Shown piece by piece: positions 37,372 through 47,553 of a stretch of 64,000 nucleotides of DNA (position 1 is its first letter; each line of letters begins with the position of its first letter). Position numbers and translations under genes: made by a program. The DNA comes from Pseudomonas antarctica. Lineage in GTDB: Bacteria > Pseudomonadota > Gammaproteobacteria > Pseudomonadales > Pseudomonadaceae. The stretch is from positions 124,001 to 188,000 of the forward strand of contig NZ_UYXQ01000006.1 in the NCBI RefSeq assembly GCF_900624995.1, given 5' to 3'. The notes beneath the pieces were generated by a model. That model worked only from the letters and a program-made list of their open reading frames with translations, made no database searches and was not told the origin of the DNA.

Positions 37372-39471
37372 ATGCCGTCTCGAAGATTCGCCCCCGTGGC
37401 TGGCCTGGCCTTGGGTTTGCTGCTGGACCCCGCCTACGCCGACGACAACACTGTCGAACTGGGTACCATCAGCGTCACCTCCGACGCCTATGAATCCGCC
37501 ACCGGCCCCGTCAAAGGCTACCGCGCCACACGTTCCGCCAGCGCGACCAAAACTGACACCGATCTACGCGACATCCCACAATCGGTCAGCGTGATTCCTG
37601 CCACGGTGCTCAAAGACCTCGGCAGCACCAGCGTGGAACGCGCCCTGGAATTTGCCGGCGGCGTGTCCAAGCAGAACAACTTCGGCGGCCTGACGCTTTA
37701 CGAATACAGCGTGCGCGGCTTCACCACATCGGAGTTCTACCAAGACGGTTTCAGCGCCAACCGTGGCTACCCGAGCACGCCGGACGCGGCCAACATCGAG
37801 CGCATTGAAGTGCTCAAAGGCCCCGCTGCCAGCCTGTACGGGCGTGGCGACCCCGGCGGCACAGTGAATATCGTCACCAAGAAACCCCAGCCGCAAGCCT
37901 TCACCACCGTGCAAACCAGTGCCGGCAGTTGGGACCGCTATCGCACCGCGCTGGATGTGAACACCCCGCTGGACAGCGAAGGCCGCGTACTGTCGCGCGT
38001 GAACCTGGCGGTGGAAGACAACCACAGCTTCCGTGATCACGTCGACGCCAAGCGTGTATTCGTCGCGCCGTCGTTCAGCTGGCAGTTGGACCCGGACACC
38101 AGCCTTCTCGTAGAAAGCGAGTTCGTGCGCCACAGCTCCACCTTCGACCGTGGCATCGTCGCCAACCAAGGCATGTCCCGCTCCACCTTCCTCGGCGAGC
38201 CCAACGACGGCAATATCCGCAACCACAACAACCGCATCCAGGCCGCGTTGGAGCATCACCTTAATGACGCCTGGAAACTGCGCCTGGCCAGCCACTACAA
38301 ACAAGGCAGCCTGTGGGGTGACGCCTCGGAAAGTCGTGCGCTGAATGCCGACGGCCATACCGTCAACCGCCGTCTGCGCGAACGCTCCACCGGTTGGCAC
38401 GACAGCATCACCCAACTGGAACTGCGCGGCCTGTTCGACATTGGCAGCTGGCAGCACGAACTGTTAATCGGCAGCGAATACGAGGACTACCGCAAGAAGG
38501 AACGCGTGTCGGCGATTGCCGGCAGCCTCTACCCCATCGATATCTATAAACCGATCTACGGCCAGACCAAACCCAACGGCGCGCGCACCGGCACCGACGT
38601 CTTCGAACAGACGAAAAGCCAGGCGCTGAACCTGCAAGACCAAATCGTCTTCACCGACCGCCTGCGCGGCATGCTGGGTGCGCGCTTGGAGCACGTCGAG
38701 CAAAGCACCGACGACTTCACCCGCAACCACGCCAAGAGCCGGCAAACCCACAATGCCCTGACACAACGCGCCGGTCTGCTCTATCAGCTAACACCGCAAG
38801 TCGGGGTGTTCGCCAATGCCTCAACCTCGTTCAAGCCGAACAATGGCTTGGACGCGGGCGCAAAATCCTTCAAGCCGGAAGAAGGCGTGGGCTATGAAGT
38901 GGGGATCAAGAGCGAGCTGTTCGACGACCGCCTGAGCACCACCCTCGCCGCCTTCCATATCGAAAAAGAAAATGTCCTGGCCCTGGACCCGGCCACCATC
39001 AACAACAGCCGCGCCATAGGCAAGGCACGCAGCCAGGGCTTTGACCTGCAATTGAGCGGGCAAGTGACTGACGCGGTAAGGATCATCGGCGCCTTCGCCT
39101 ACATCGACGCCGAAGTGACCAAGGGCGACAAAGCCATCCCCACCGGCAGCCGGATTCTCGGCGTGGCCAAGCGCAGCGCCAGCCTGCTAGGCGTGTATGA
39201 ATTCCAGGATGGCGCGCTGCGCGGCTCGGACCTCGGCGCGGCGTTCACCTACGTCGGTGATCGCTCCGGCGAAGCCGGCAGCCCGTTCGAACTGCCCGCC
39301 TACCACACCGTCGACCTGCTGGCGCATTACAAGGCCAGCGACAGCGTCACCGTGGGCCTGAACCTCAACAACCTATTCGACGAAAAGTACTACGAGCGCT
39401 CCTACAGCAATTACTGGGTCACGCCCGGCGAGCCGCGCAACTTCACTGTCAGCCTGACCCTCAACCTGTAA
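37372..39471 (+). CDS. TonB-dependent outer-membrane receptor (siderophore/metallophore type)
   Basis: A 699-residue precursor with a signal peptide (cleavage about AYA/DDN, residue 23), a plug domain (about residues 55-165: LRDIPQSVSVIPATVLKDLGSTSVERALEFAGGV, IERIEVLKGPAASLYGRGDPGGTVNIVTKKP) and a 22-strand barrel ending RNFTVSLTLNL. The plug signature is that of ferric-siderophore receptors, but the substrate cannot be read from it. No N-terminal signalling domain is present, so there is no direct link to an ECF sigma factor. ATG 37372 is favoured over an in-frame TTG five codons upstream. It is followed 12 bases later by a DUF4198 gene, a pairing that suggests uptake of a nickel, cobalt or copper complex as an alternative to iron. 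Confidence 0.88.
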   Translation: MPSRRFAPVAGLALGLLLDPAYADDNTVELGTISVTSDAYESATGPVKGYRATRSASATKTDTDLRDIPQSVSVIPATVLKDLGSTSVERALEFAGGVSKQNNFGGLTLYEYSVRGFTTSEFYQDGFSANRGYPSTPDAANIERIEVLKGPAASLYGRGDPGGTVNIVTKKPQPQAFTTVQTSAGSWDRYRTALDVNTPLDSEGRVLSRVNLAVEDNHSFRDHVDAKRVFVAPSFSWQLDPDTSLLVESEFVRHSSTFDRGIVANQGMSRSTFLGEPNDGNIRNHNNRIQAALEHHLNDAWKLRLASHYKQGSLWGDASESRALNADGHTVNRRLRERSTGWHDSITQLELRGLFDIGSWQHELLIGSEYEDYRKKERVSAIAGSLYPIDIYKPIYGQTKPNGARTGTDVFEQTKSQALNLQDQIVFTDRLRGMLGARLEHVEQSTDDFTRNHAKSRQTHNALTQRAGLLYQLTPQVGVFANASTSFKPNNGLDAGAKSFKPEEGVGYEVGIKSELFDDRLSTTLAAFHIEKENVLALDPATINNSRAIGKARSQGFDLQLSGQVTDAVRIIGAFAYIDAEVTKGDKAIPTGSRILGVAKRSASLLGVYEFQDGALRGSDLGAAFTYVGDRSGEAGSPFELPAYHTVDLLAHYKASDSVTVGLNLNNLFDEKYYERSYSNYWVTPGEPRNFTVSLTLNL

Positions 39472-39483
39472 AAGGACGCCCCC

Positions 39484-40200
39484 ATGCAAGCTTTCAAATC
39501 CTTGGCCGTGATCGGCCTGCTGTTTGCCAGCCACGTCTCGGCCCACGGCCTGTGGACCGAACAACGGCGCGGCAATATCGAAGTGATCTACGGCCACGGC
39601 GCCGAAGACAATGCCTTCAAGGCACAGAAAATCAGCGGTGCCTGGGCGTATGACGCCAGCGGCAAGATGATCCCGGTCACCGTGGAGCGCCTCGCCGACC
39701 ACGCACGCCTCAAGCCGCTCAAATCGCCCGCCGTTTTAGCCGTGGCGTTGGATAACGGGATGTGGTCGCAGACGCCGGACAAGAAGTGGATCAACCAGGG
39801 CCGTAGCCAAGTGCCTGGCGCGATTGAGTCGACCCAGACCTTCAAATACAGTCTGGCGATTTACCAGCCGGGGGCGAAGTTGCCGAAGCTGGATCAGATC
39901 AAGCTGCTGATCCTGCCGGAAGTTGATCCGCTGACCGTAGGACCGGGCAGGTCACTGCCGGTGCGGGTGCTGCTGGATGGCAAGCCGGCGGCGGGGATCA
40001 AGTTGGTGGGCGATTATCGCAATGCGCCGAACACCTTGAGCACCGAGACCGACAAGGATGGCCGGGCCGAGGTGCTGGTGCGTAATGAAGGGTTGAATGT
40101 GATTACGGCGCAGGTGGAGCTGCCGCTAAAAGATGCTGATGTGGCAACGCGCGGGTTGTTCACTTCGCTGACGTTCCTCGGTGAACCGCACCACGAATAA
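39484..40200 (+). CDS. Periplasmic DUF4198 protein
   Basis: A 238-residue exported protein of the DUF4198 family, whose members accompany TonB receptors and nickel/cobalt transporters. The signal peptide MQAFKSLAVIGLLFASHVSA is cleaved so that the mature protein starts with HGLWTEQ; an N-terminal His is a typical copper or nickel ligand. YGHGAED follows as another possible metal site. The C-terminal domain (about residues 150-230, GRSLPVRVLLDGKPAAGIKLVGDY) is a carboxypeptidase-regulatory-like beta sandwich. It is in one operon with the receptor upstream, 12 bases apart, and presumably hands over or senses the imported metal. Confidence 0.82.
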   Translation: MQAFKSLAVIGLLFASHVSAHGLWTEQRRGNIEVIYGHGAEDNAFKAQKISGAWAYDASGKMIPVTVERLADHARLKPLKSPAVLAVALDNGMWSQTPDKKWINQGRSQVPGAIESTQTFKYSLAIYQPGAKLPKLDQIKLLILPEVDPLTVGPGRSLPVRVLLDGKPAAGIKLVGDYRNAPNTLSTETDKDGRAEVLVRNEGLNVITAQVELPLKDADVATRGLFTSLTFLGEPHHE

Positions 40201-40228
40201 CACCAAAATCTAGAGTGGGCACAGTCAG

Positions 40229-40318
40229 TGTGGGAACAGGCTTGCTCGCGAAGGCGGTGGATCAGCCAATACATTAGGTGGCTGACACACTGCATTCGCG
40301 AGCAAGCCAGCTCCCACA
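40229..40318. repeat. REPIN-type inverted repeat pair
   Basis: TGTGGGAACAGGCTTGCTCG (from 40229) and its inverted partner ending AGCTCCCACA (40295-40318). It has several mismatches to the other copies. It separates the convergent DUF4198 and hemH genes and no other terminator is visible there. Confidence 0.88.
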
Positions 40319-40339
40319 TTTAGTCCTCACTCGGCTTGG

Positions 40340-41365
40340 TTAAAGTGCCAACGGCGCCCTTTCGCACAAGGTGTTCAGCGCCGCCGCCCACTGCGGGTCA
40401 GCATTCAAGCACGGCACCAACACCAACTCCTCGCCACCCGCTTCGCGGAACTGCTCCAACCCGCGGTCACCAATCTCTTCCAGCGTCTCAATGCAGTCCG
40501 CCACAAACGCCGGGCACATCACCAACAGCTTTTTCACGCCCTGCTGGGCCAACGCCTCAAGGCGAGCTTCGGTGTAGGGCTCGATCCACTTCGCTCGACC
40601 CAGGCGCGACTGGAAGGCCACCGACCATTTGCCGTCCGGCAGCCCCATGCGTGCGGCAAAATCCCGTGCGACGCTGAAGCATTGTGCGCGGTAACAGGTG
40701 GCAAGCACCTCAGGCGAGGCGTTCTGGCAGCAGTCGGCATCCTTGAAACAATGCCCGCCGGTGGGGTCGAGTTTTTTCAAATGGCGTTCGGGCAGGCCGT
40801 GAAAGCTCAGTAGTAAGTGATCGTAATCCTGTTCCACATAAGGCCGGGCACTCGCAACCAGCGCGTCGAGGTACTCCGGCTGGTCGTAGAACGGCTGCAA
40901 GATGGAGAATTGCACCTTGAGCTTTTTGTCGCGCACCACACGTTTGGCTTCTTCGATCACTGTGGTTACGGTGCTGTCGGCAAACTGCGGGTACAACGGC
41001 GCCAAAGTGACTTTCTCGATACCTTGGGCAGCCAGGCGCGTCAACGTCGTTTCTAGAGACGGCTCGCCATAACGCATTGCCAGCTCCACCGGGCCGTGTG
41101 TCCACTGCGCAGTCATTTGCTGTTGTAAGCGACGGCTTAGCACCACCAGCGGTGAACCCTCATCCCACCAGATCGAGGCGTAGGCATGCGCCGACTGCTC
41201 AGGGCGCTTGATCAGAATCAGCGACACCAGCAAACGCCGCACCGGCCAGGGCAGGTCGATCACGTAAGGGTCCATCAGGAACTGATTGAGGTAGCTGCGC
41301 ACATCGGCCACCGAAGTGGACGCCGGTGAACCCAGGTTGACCAGTAACAACGCGTGATCCGTCAT
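40340..41365 (-). CDS. hemH: Ferrochelatase HemH
   Basis: Inserts ferrous iron into protoporphyrin IX, the last step of haem synthesis. The 341-residue protein has the catalytic His in [12 protein letters not shown] (about residues 195-206) and the N-terminal [11 protein letters not shown] and DPYVIDLP motifs. A Cys cluster (CFKDADCCQ, about 214-222) is of the type that in some ferrochelatases holds an iron-sulphur centre, though whether it does here is unknown. It lies 14 bases downstream of the YfcH-like gene and is probably co-transcribed with it (PA4655-PA4656 in P. aeruginosa). Confidence 0.95.
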   Translation of the reverse strand: MTDHALLLVNLGSPASTSVADVRSYLNQFLMDPYVIDLPWPVRRLLVSLILIKRPEQSAHAYASIWWDEGSPLVVLSRRLQQQMTAQWTHGPVELAMRYGEPSLETTLTRLAAQGIEKVTLAPLYPQFADSTVTTVIEEAKRVVRDKKLKVQFSILQPFYDQPEYLDALVASARPYVEQDYDHLLLSFHGLPERHLKKLDPTGGHCFKDADCCQNASPEVLATCYRAQCFSVARDFAARMGLPDGKWSVAFQSRLGRAKWIEPYTEARLEALAQQGVKKLLVMCPAFVADCIETLEEIGDRGLEQFREAGGEELVLVPCLNADPQWAAALNTLCERAPLAL

Positions 41366-41379
41366 GCAACATCCTATGG

Positions 41380-42279
41380 CTAGAGGCGGCTGGACAAGTC
41401 TTCCAGGGCCGCGTGCAACTCAGTGAACTGAAAGGTGAAACCGGCATCCAGTAGCCGTTCGGGAAGGGCCTTCTGACCGCCCAGCAACAACCCGGACAAT
41501 TCGCCCAGCCCGACCTTTAATGCAAACGCCGGCATCGGCATAAACGCCGGACGGTGCAGCACCTGGCCCAGCGTCTTGGCGAACTCGCGGTTACGCACCG
41601 GGTGTGGCGCGCAGGCATTATAAGGACCGCTGGCGTCGTCCTTGTGCAGAAGAAAATCAATCAGGGCGATTTGATCCTTGATATGTACCCATGGCATCCA
41701 CTGCCGACCATGACCGATAGGCCCGCCCAGCGCCAGTTTGAACGGCAGCAGCAGCCGCGACAAAAAGCCGCCCTTGGCCGCCAACACCAGGCCGGTGCGC
41801 ACCAGCACCACGCGGATGCCCATGGCTTCGGCGCGCAGGGCGGTTTCTTCCCAGGCAATACACAACTGGCTGGGAAAGTCGTCCTGCACCGGGCCGCTGG
41901 CCTCGGTCAATTCGCGCTCGCCGCCGTCGCCGTACCAACCCACCGCCGAACCGGAAATCAGTACCGCCGGTTTTTGCGTCAACCCGTCCATCCACGCCAG
42001 CAGCGTTTCAGTGAGGCTGATGCGGCTGCTCCACAGTAACGCCTTGCGCTTTTTGGTCCACGGGCGATCGGCGATGGGTGCGCCGGCCAGGTTGACCACC
42101 GCATCCACGTTGCCGATCACGTCCTGTAAGCGGCCGACACCCAACACCTGCGGGCCGCACCATTTGGCGACGGTGTCCGGTTCGCGGCTCCACACGGTCA
42201 GGCGATGCCCTTGGGCAAGCCAACGTTGGCAGAGCTGACGACCGATTAAGCCTGTACCGCCGGTCAGCAAAATGTGCAT
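41380..42279 (-). CDS. NAD-dependent epimerase-like protein (TIGR01777, YfcH)
   Basis: A 299-residue extended short-chain dehydrogenase-like protein. The nucleotide-binding motif [10 protein letters not shown] is at residues 7-16; the C-terminal DUF1731 segment ([38 protein letters not shown]) is diagnostic of the TIGR01777/YfcH family. The catalytic Tyr-xxx-Lys of classical SDRs is not evident ([12 protein letters not shown]). Function is unknown. It precedes hemH on the same strand and diverges from the light-type cluster across 212 bases. Confidence 0.88.
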   Translation of the reverse strand: MHILLTGGTGLIGRQLCQRWLAQGHRLTVWSREPDTVAKWCGPQVLGVGRLQDVIGNVDAVVNLAGAPIADRPWTKKRKALLWSSRISLTETLLAWMDGLTQKPAVLISGSAVGWYGDGGERELTEASGPVQDDFPSQLCIAWEETALRAEAMGIRVVLVRTGLVLAAKGGFLSRLLLPFKLALGGPIGHGRQWMPWVHIKDQIALIDFLLHKDDASGPYNACAPHPVRNREFAKTLGQVLHRPAFMPMPAFALKVGLGELSGLLLGGQKALPERLLDAGFTFQFTELHAALEDLSSRL

Positions 42280-42415
42280 GGGACACTCCTCATGTAACGT
42301 TCGCCGCCGATCACTGGTCTATTTTATAAGCAGAGATCATTTTTAATTCGGCGCGGCTTTTCGTTTAAGCCCAAGCTTTAACCATAGGCCACGTCGTAAG
42401 AACAGGTACGCCAAA

Positions 42416-43690
<1,275 letters not shown>

Positions 43691-43703
43691 CCTTGCCGCA
43701 AAT

Positions 43704-43780
43704 ACTTGTACAAAATGTTTGACTTGTACAGGATCAAACCTATGATGAGATTTAGTTATACAAGCTTTCTAGCTTGTATA
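43704..43780 (+). promoter_or_regulatory. Main promoter of the light-type operon with repeated operator motifs
   Basis: TTGACT (43719-43724) and TATGAT (43741-43746) are 16 bases apart. Two identical ACTTGTACA copies (43704-43712 and 43722-43730) are exactly 18 bases apart, the second one overlapping the -35. Just downstream of the -10 is an inverted pair TATACAAGC-N6-GCTTGTATA (43757-43765, 43772-43780). MerR-family LitR/CarH regulators bind such elements and block RNA polymerase, so this is the probable LitR operator region controlling its own operon. Confidence 0.65.
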
Positions 43781-43802
43781 GGAATCTTGCAGAGGTTCGG
43801 CT

Positions 43803-44762
43803 ATGTCCAGCACCGTCAAACCGAAGATCGCCATCAGCGCCTGCCTGCTCGGCGAAAACGTACGCTTTAACGGCGGACACAAACAATCCCTGCTGTGCAG
43901 CCAAACCCTCGCCGACTACTTCGACTTCGTACCGCTTTGCCCTGAAGTCGCAATCGGCCTGGGCATTCCCCGCGAGCCGATCCGCCTGGTGGGCGACCCT
44001 GCTCAGCCGCAAGCCGTCGGCACTGTGAACCGTGAGCTGAATGTCACCCGGCCGCTGGATGACTACGGTCAGCAGATGGCCCGGGAACACACGGACCTGT
44101 GCGGCTATATCTTCATGCAGAAATCACCGTCCTGCGGTCTCGAACGGGTCAAGGTCTATCGCGACAACGGCACGCCCGTTGACGGCGGCGGGCGCGGCAT
44201 CTACGCCCAAGCCTTTTGCGCGCGTCACCCCAACCTGCCGGTGGAAGAAGACGGCCGCCTGAATGACCCGGTACTGCGGGAAAATTTCCTGACCCGAGTG
44301 TTCGTCTACGCCAGCTGGCAACAACTGCTTGCCGAAGGCCTCACCCGCCACCGCCTGCTGGCCTTTCACTCACGCTACAAATACTTGCTGATGGCCCACA
44401 GCCCGGTGCACTACAAGCGCCTCGGCCACCTGCTGGGCAGCATGGGTAAGGACATTGATCTCGACGCGTTAGCCGCTGGCTATTTCAGCGAGCTGATGAC
44501 CGGCCTGAAAAAGTGCGCCACACGCGGCACTCACTCCAATGTGCTGCAACACATCAGCGGCTACCTCAAGCAGGCAATCAGCGCCGACGACAAGCAGGAA
44601 ATGCAAACCGTCATCGGCCAATACCGCACCGGCATCGTGCCGTTGGTGGTGCCGCTGACCCTGCTCAAACATCACTTTCGCCAACACCCGGACCGCTACA
44701 TCGCGCAACAGGCCTACCTGCAGCCGCACCCGGAAAACCTCAGCCTGCGTAATGCGATCTAG
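43803..44762 (+). CDS. DUF523-DUF1722 (YbgA) fusion protein
   Basis: A 319-residue two-domain protein. Residues about 8-150 are DUF523 (KIAISACLLGENVRFNGGHK, CPEVAIGLGIPREPIRLVG, MQKSPSCGLERVKVY), with conserved Cys that suggest metal or cluster binding. Residues about 190-305 are DUF1722/YbgA (RHRLLAFHSRYKYLLMAHSPVHYKRLGHLL, VPLTLLKHHF). The combination is common beside photolyase genes (ybgA-phrB in E. coli), where a DNA-repair or tRNA-thiolation role has been suggested without proof. It is the first gene after the 43.7-kb promoter; litR follows after three bases. Confidence 0.88.
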   Translation: MSSTVKPKIAISACLLGENVRFNGGHKQSLLCSQTLADYFDFVPLCPEVAIGLGIPREPIRLVGDPAQPQAVGTVNRELNVTRPLDDYGQQMAREHTDLCGYIFMQKSPSCGLERVKVYRDNGTPVDGGGRGIYAQAFCARHPNLPVEEDGRLNDPVLRENFLTRVFVYASWQQLLAEGLTRHRLLAFHSRYKYLLMAHSPVHYKRLGHLLGSMGKDIDLDALAAGYFSELMTGLKKCATRGTHSNVLQHISGYLKQAISADDKQEMQTVIGQYRTGIVPLVVPLTLLKHHFRQHPDRYIAQQAYLQPHPENLSLRNAI

Positions 44763-44765
44763 ACC

Positions 44766-45695
44766 ATGAGAGCTGCCCTGCAAGACGAACCTGGCGAAGA
44801 CATCGCCAAAGCCCTCCAAGACGGTTGGCTACCCATTCGCGAAGTGGCGCGCCAGACCGGCGTCAACGCGGTGACCCTGCGCGCCTGGGAACGCCGTTAC
44901 GGCCTGATCGTGCCTCAGCGCACGCCCAAGGGCCATCGGCTGTTCAGCGCCGAACACGTGCAGCGTATCCACACCATCCTCACTTGGCTGAATCGTGGCG
45001 TACCGGTCAGCCAAGTGAAAAGCCTGATCGATTCCGCCCAAGCCAGCCCCGACATCGTCGAAAATGAATGGAACACCCTGCGCCAGACCCTGGTGAGTGC
45101 GATCAGCGAGTTGGCCGAACGCCGGGTCGACGACGCGTTTAACCAGGCCATGGCACTGTACCCGCCACGCACACTGTGCGAACAACTGATGCTGCCGCTG
45201 CTCAAGGAACTTGAACAGCGGTGGCAGGGCCAGTTCGGCGCGCAGATGGAACGCGTGTTTTTCCTGTCCTGGCTGCGCAGCAAATTCGGCGCGCGCATCT
45301 ACCACAACAATCGCCAGCTGCAAGGCGCCCCGCTGCTGTTGGTCAACCATTCCGACCTGCCTCTGGAGCCGCATTTGTGGCTCAGCGCCTGGCTCGCCAG
45401 CAGCGCCGACTGCCCAGTGGAAGTCTTCGACTGGCCACTGCCGGCCGGTGAACTGGCCCTGGCGGTGGAACACCTGCAACCGCGCGCCGTGTTGCTGTAT
45501 TCGAGTAAGGCCCTGCATTTGTCAGCACTCGCCAAACTTTTAGGCGGCGTCCGTTGCCCAACCTTGATTGCCGGACCAACGGTATGCATCCACCAGGCCG
45601 AGCTGGCCGTATTAATCCGTGACACCCCTGAATTATTCGTGGCCGAAGACCCATTGTCGGCGCACCAGTTACTGATCCAGCGTGGACTTGTTTAA
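44766..45695 (+). CDS. MerR-family regulator, LitR homologue (class II-like)
   Basis: A 309-residue regulator. The N-terminal MerR DNA-binding domain (about residues 21-90: LPIREVARQTGVNAVTLRAWERRYGLIVPQRTPKGHRLFS) is followed by a helical region and a C-terminal domain shaped like the cobalamin-binding fold of CarH/LitR. Key residues are changed: E162-R163 stands where B12 binders have Glu-His, and the DxHxxG loop reads E201-P-H203-L-W-L. This fits the class II LitR proteins described in P. putida, which work with a short LOV photoreceptor rather than adenosylcobalamin. Within the operon it lies between the YbgA fusion and the photolyase (stop directly followed by the phr ATG), implying autoregulation. 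Confidence 0.85.
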   Translation: MRAALQDEPGEDIAKALQDGWLPIREVARQTGVNAVTLRAWERRYGLIVPQRTPKGHRLFSAEHVQRIHTILTWLNRGVPVSQVKSLIDSAQASPDIVENEWNTLRQTLVSAISELAERRVDDAFNQAMALYPPRTLCEQLMLPLLKELEQRWQGQFGAQMERVFFLSWLRSKFGARIYHNNRQLQGAPLLLVNHSDLPLEPHLWLSAWLASSADCPVEVFDWPLPAGELALAVEHLQPRAVLLYSSKALHLSALAKLLGGVRCPTLIAGPTVCIHQAELAVLIRDTPELFVAEDPLSAHQLLIQRGLV

Positions 45696-47138
45696 ATGCA
45701 TTTGATCTGGCTGCGCACCGACCTGCGCCTACACGACAACACCGCCCTGGCCGCCGCATGCCAGCGGGGCCCAGTTGCGGCCGTGTACCTGATCAGTCCT
45801 GAACAGTGGCTGGCCCACGATGACGCACCGTGCAAAGTCGATTTCTGGCTGCGCAACCTGCAGCACCTGAGCCAGGCGCTGGGCCAACTGAACATTCCCC
45901 TGCTGATCCGCACCGCCGCGACCTGGGACCAGGCGCCTGGCGTGCTGAGCACGCTGTGCCGGGAACTCTCGGTTGAGTCGGTGCACGTCAACGAGGAATA
46001 CGGCATCCACGAACGCCGCCGCGATGTCGCCGTGGCCCAAGCCCTGCAAGCCGACGGCGTGACATTCCACAGTTACCTGGACCAACTGTTTTTCCAACCC
46101 GGCAGCGTGCTGACCAAGACCGGCACCTACTTCCAGGTCTTCAGCCAGTTCCGCAAGGTCTGCTACACACGCCTGCACAGTGCCTTGCCGCGATTGGTGG
46201 CCACACCAGAAGCTCAAGCAAAACTGGACCTGCAAAGCGACCCCATCCCAGCCAACGTCGAAGGGTTCGAACCACCCAGCGAGACCTTGCGCGCGCTCTG
46301 GCCCGCCGGTGAAGACGAAGCCCGCCGCCGCCTCGATGCCTTTGCCGAACAACAAATCAGCTACTACAAGGATGAGCGCGACTTTCCGGCCAAACCTGGC
46401 ACCAGCCAGCTCTCGGCCTACCTCGCCGCCGGTGTGGTTTCGCCGCGCCAATGCCTGCATGCCGCCTTGCAAACCAACCAGGGCGAGTTCGAAAGCGGCG
46501 ATATCGGCACCATCACCTGGATCAATGAGCTGCTGTGGCGCGAGTTCTACAAACACATTCTGGTGGGCTACCCACGGGTTTCCCGCCACCGGGCCTTTCG
46601 CCCCGAGACCGAAGCAGTGGCCTGGCGCGAAGCGCCGAAGGACCTCGCTGCGTGGCAAGAAGCACGCACCGGCCTGCCGATCATCGACGCGGCCATGCGC
46701 CAGTTGCTCGAAACCGGTTGGATGCACAACCGCCTGCGCATGGTGGTGGCGATGTTCCTGACCAAGAACTTGCTGATCGACTGGCGTGAAGGCGAGCGTT
46801 TCTTTATGCGCCACTTGATCGACGGCGACCTGGCGGCCAACAACGGGGGCTGGCAGTGGAGCTCTTCCACCGGCACCGACTCGGCGCCGTACTTTCGGAT
46901 TTTCAGCCCGTTGAGCCAGTCGGAGAAATTCGACAGCGAGGGCGTGTTCATCAAGCACTGGCTACCGGAGTTGGCCGCACTGAATAAAAAGGAAGTGCAC
47001 AACCCCGAGGCAGTCGGCGGCCTGTTTGGTGTGGCTGACTACCCCCGCGCGATTGTCGACCTGAAAAAATCCCGCGAGCGCGCCCTGGCCGCGTTCCGCA
47101 GCCTGCCTTCACGTCAGGAGGTCGCCGAGCATGAGTGA
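45696..47138 (+). CDS. phrB: Deoxyribodipyrimidine photolyase
   Basis: A 480-residue class I CPD photolyase, using blue light, FAD and an antenna pigment to split UV-induced cyclobutane dimers. The N-terminal antenna domain (MHLIWLRTDLRLHDNTALAAAC) is followed by the FAD-binding helical domain with the signatures LNEL/WRE region TWINELLWREFYKHIL, TGLPIIDAAMRQLLETGWMHNRLRMVVAMFLTKNLLIDWREGERFFM and DGDLAANNGGWQWSSSTGTDSAPYFRIFSP. The Trp electron-transfer residues in these motifs are present. It starts on the base after the litR stop and overlaps the NTF2-like gene by eight bases. Confidence 0.95.
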   Translation: MHLIWLRTDLRLHDNTALAAACQRGPVAAVYLISPEQWLAHDDAPCKVDFWLRNLQHLSQALGQLNIPLLIRTAATWDQAPGVLSTLCRELSVESVHVNEEYGIHERRRDVAVAQALQADGVTFHSYLDQLFFQPGSVLTKTGTYFQVFSQFRKVCYTRLHSALPRLVATPEAQAKLDLQSDPIPANVEGFEPPSETLRALWPAGEDEARRRLDAFAEQQISYYKDERDFPAKPGTSQLSAYLAAGVVSPRQCLHAALQTNQGEFESGDIGTITWINELLWREFYKHILVGYPRVSRHRAFRPETEAVAWREAPKDLAAWQEARTGLPIIDAAMRQLLETGWMHNRLRMVVAMFLTKNLLIDWREGERFFMRHLIDGDLAANNGGWQWSSSTGTDSAPYFRIFSPLSQSEKFDSEGVFIKHWLPELAALNKKEVHNPEAVGGLFGVADYPRAIVDLKKSRERALAAFRSLPSRQEVAEHE

Positions 47139-47553
47139 CTTTCTGCAACGATTCGCCCAGGCCTTTGCCACGCTGGACAAGCACAACCTGCACCGGCTCG
47201 ACAGCCTGTACAGCAAAGACATCACCTTCGCCGACCCACTGCATCAAGTGCATGGGCTGCCCGCGTTGCACCGCTACTTCGCCGAGCTTTACGTCAACGT
47301 CAGTCAGCTACGCTTCGACTTCCACGGCTTCGACCAAGTGGCTGAAGGCGAAGGGTACCTGCGTTGGAAAATGAGTTTCTGCCACCCACGGCTCAACAGC
47401 GGCAAGGTGATCCGCGTGGAAGGCTGTTCGCACCTGATGTGGCGCGACAAGGTGTACCGCCATCGCGATTATTTCGATGCCGGCGCCCTGCTCTATGAAC
47501 ACCTGCCAATACTGGGGCGCGTTGTCAGTTGGCTGAAAAGGAGAATGGGATGA
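47131..47553 (+). CDS. NTF2-like (SnoaL) family protein
   Basis: A 140-residue alpha+beta-barrel protein of the nuclear-transport-factor-2-like superfamily: FLQRFAQAFATLDKHNLHRLDSLYSKDITFADPLHQVHGLPALHRYFAELY, with the typical DPLHxVxG motif, and YFDAGALLYEHLPILGRVVSWLKRRMG at the C-terminus. Members of the group bind small hydrophobic ligands; no catalytic residue can be assigned. It overlaps both phrB and the SDR gene, so it belongs to the operon. Confidence 0.85.
   Translation: MSDFLQRFAQAFATLDKHNLHRLDSLYSKDITFADPLHQVHGLPALHRYFAELYVNVSQLRFDFHGFDQVAEGEGYLRWKMSFCHPRLNSGKVIRVEGCSHLMWRDKVYRHRDYFDAGALLYEHLPILGRVVSWLKRRMG

Noticed and set aside
45729..46958. A 409-codon minus-strand frame opposite phrB
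   Set aside because: Photolyase motifs are on the plus strand; the antisense frame has no recognisable domain.
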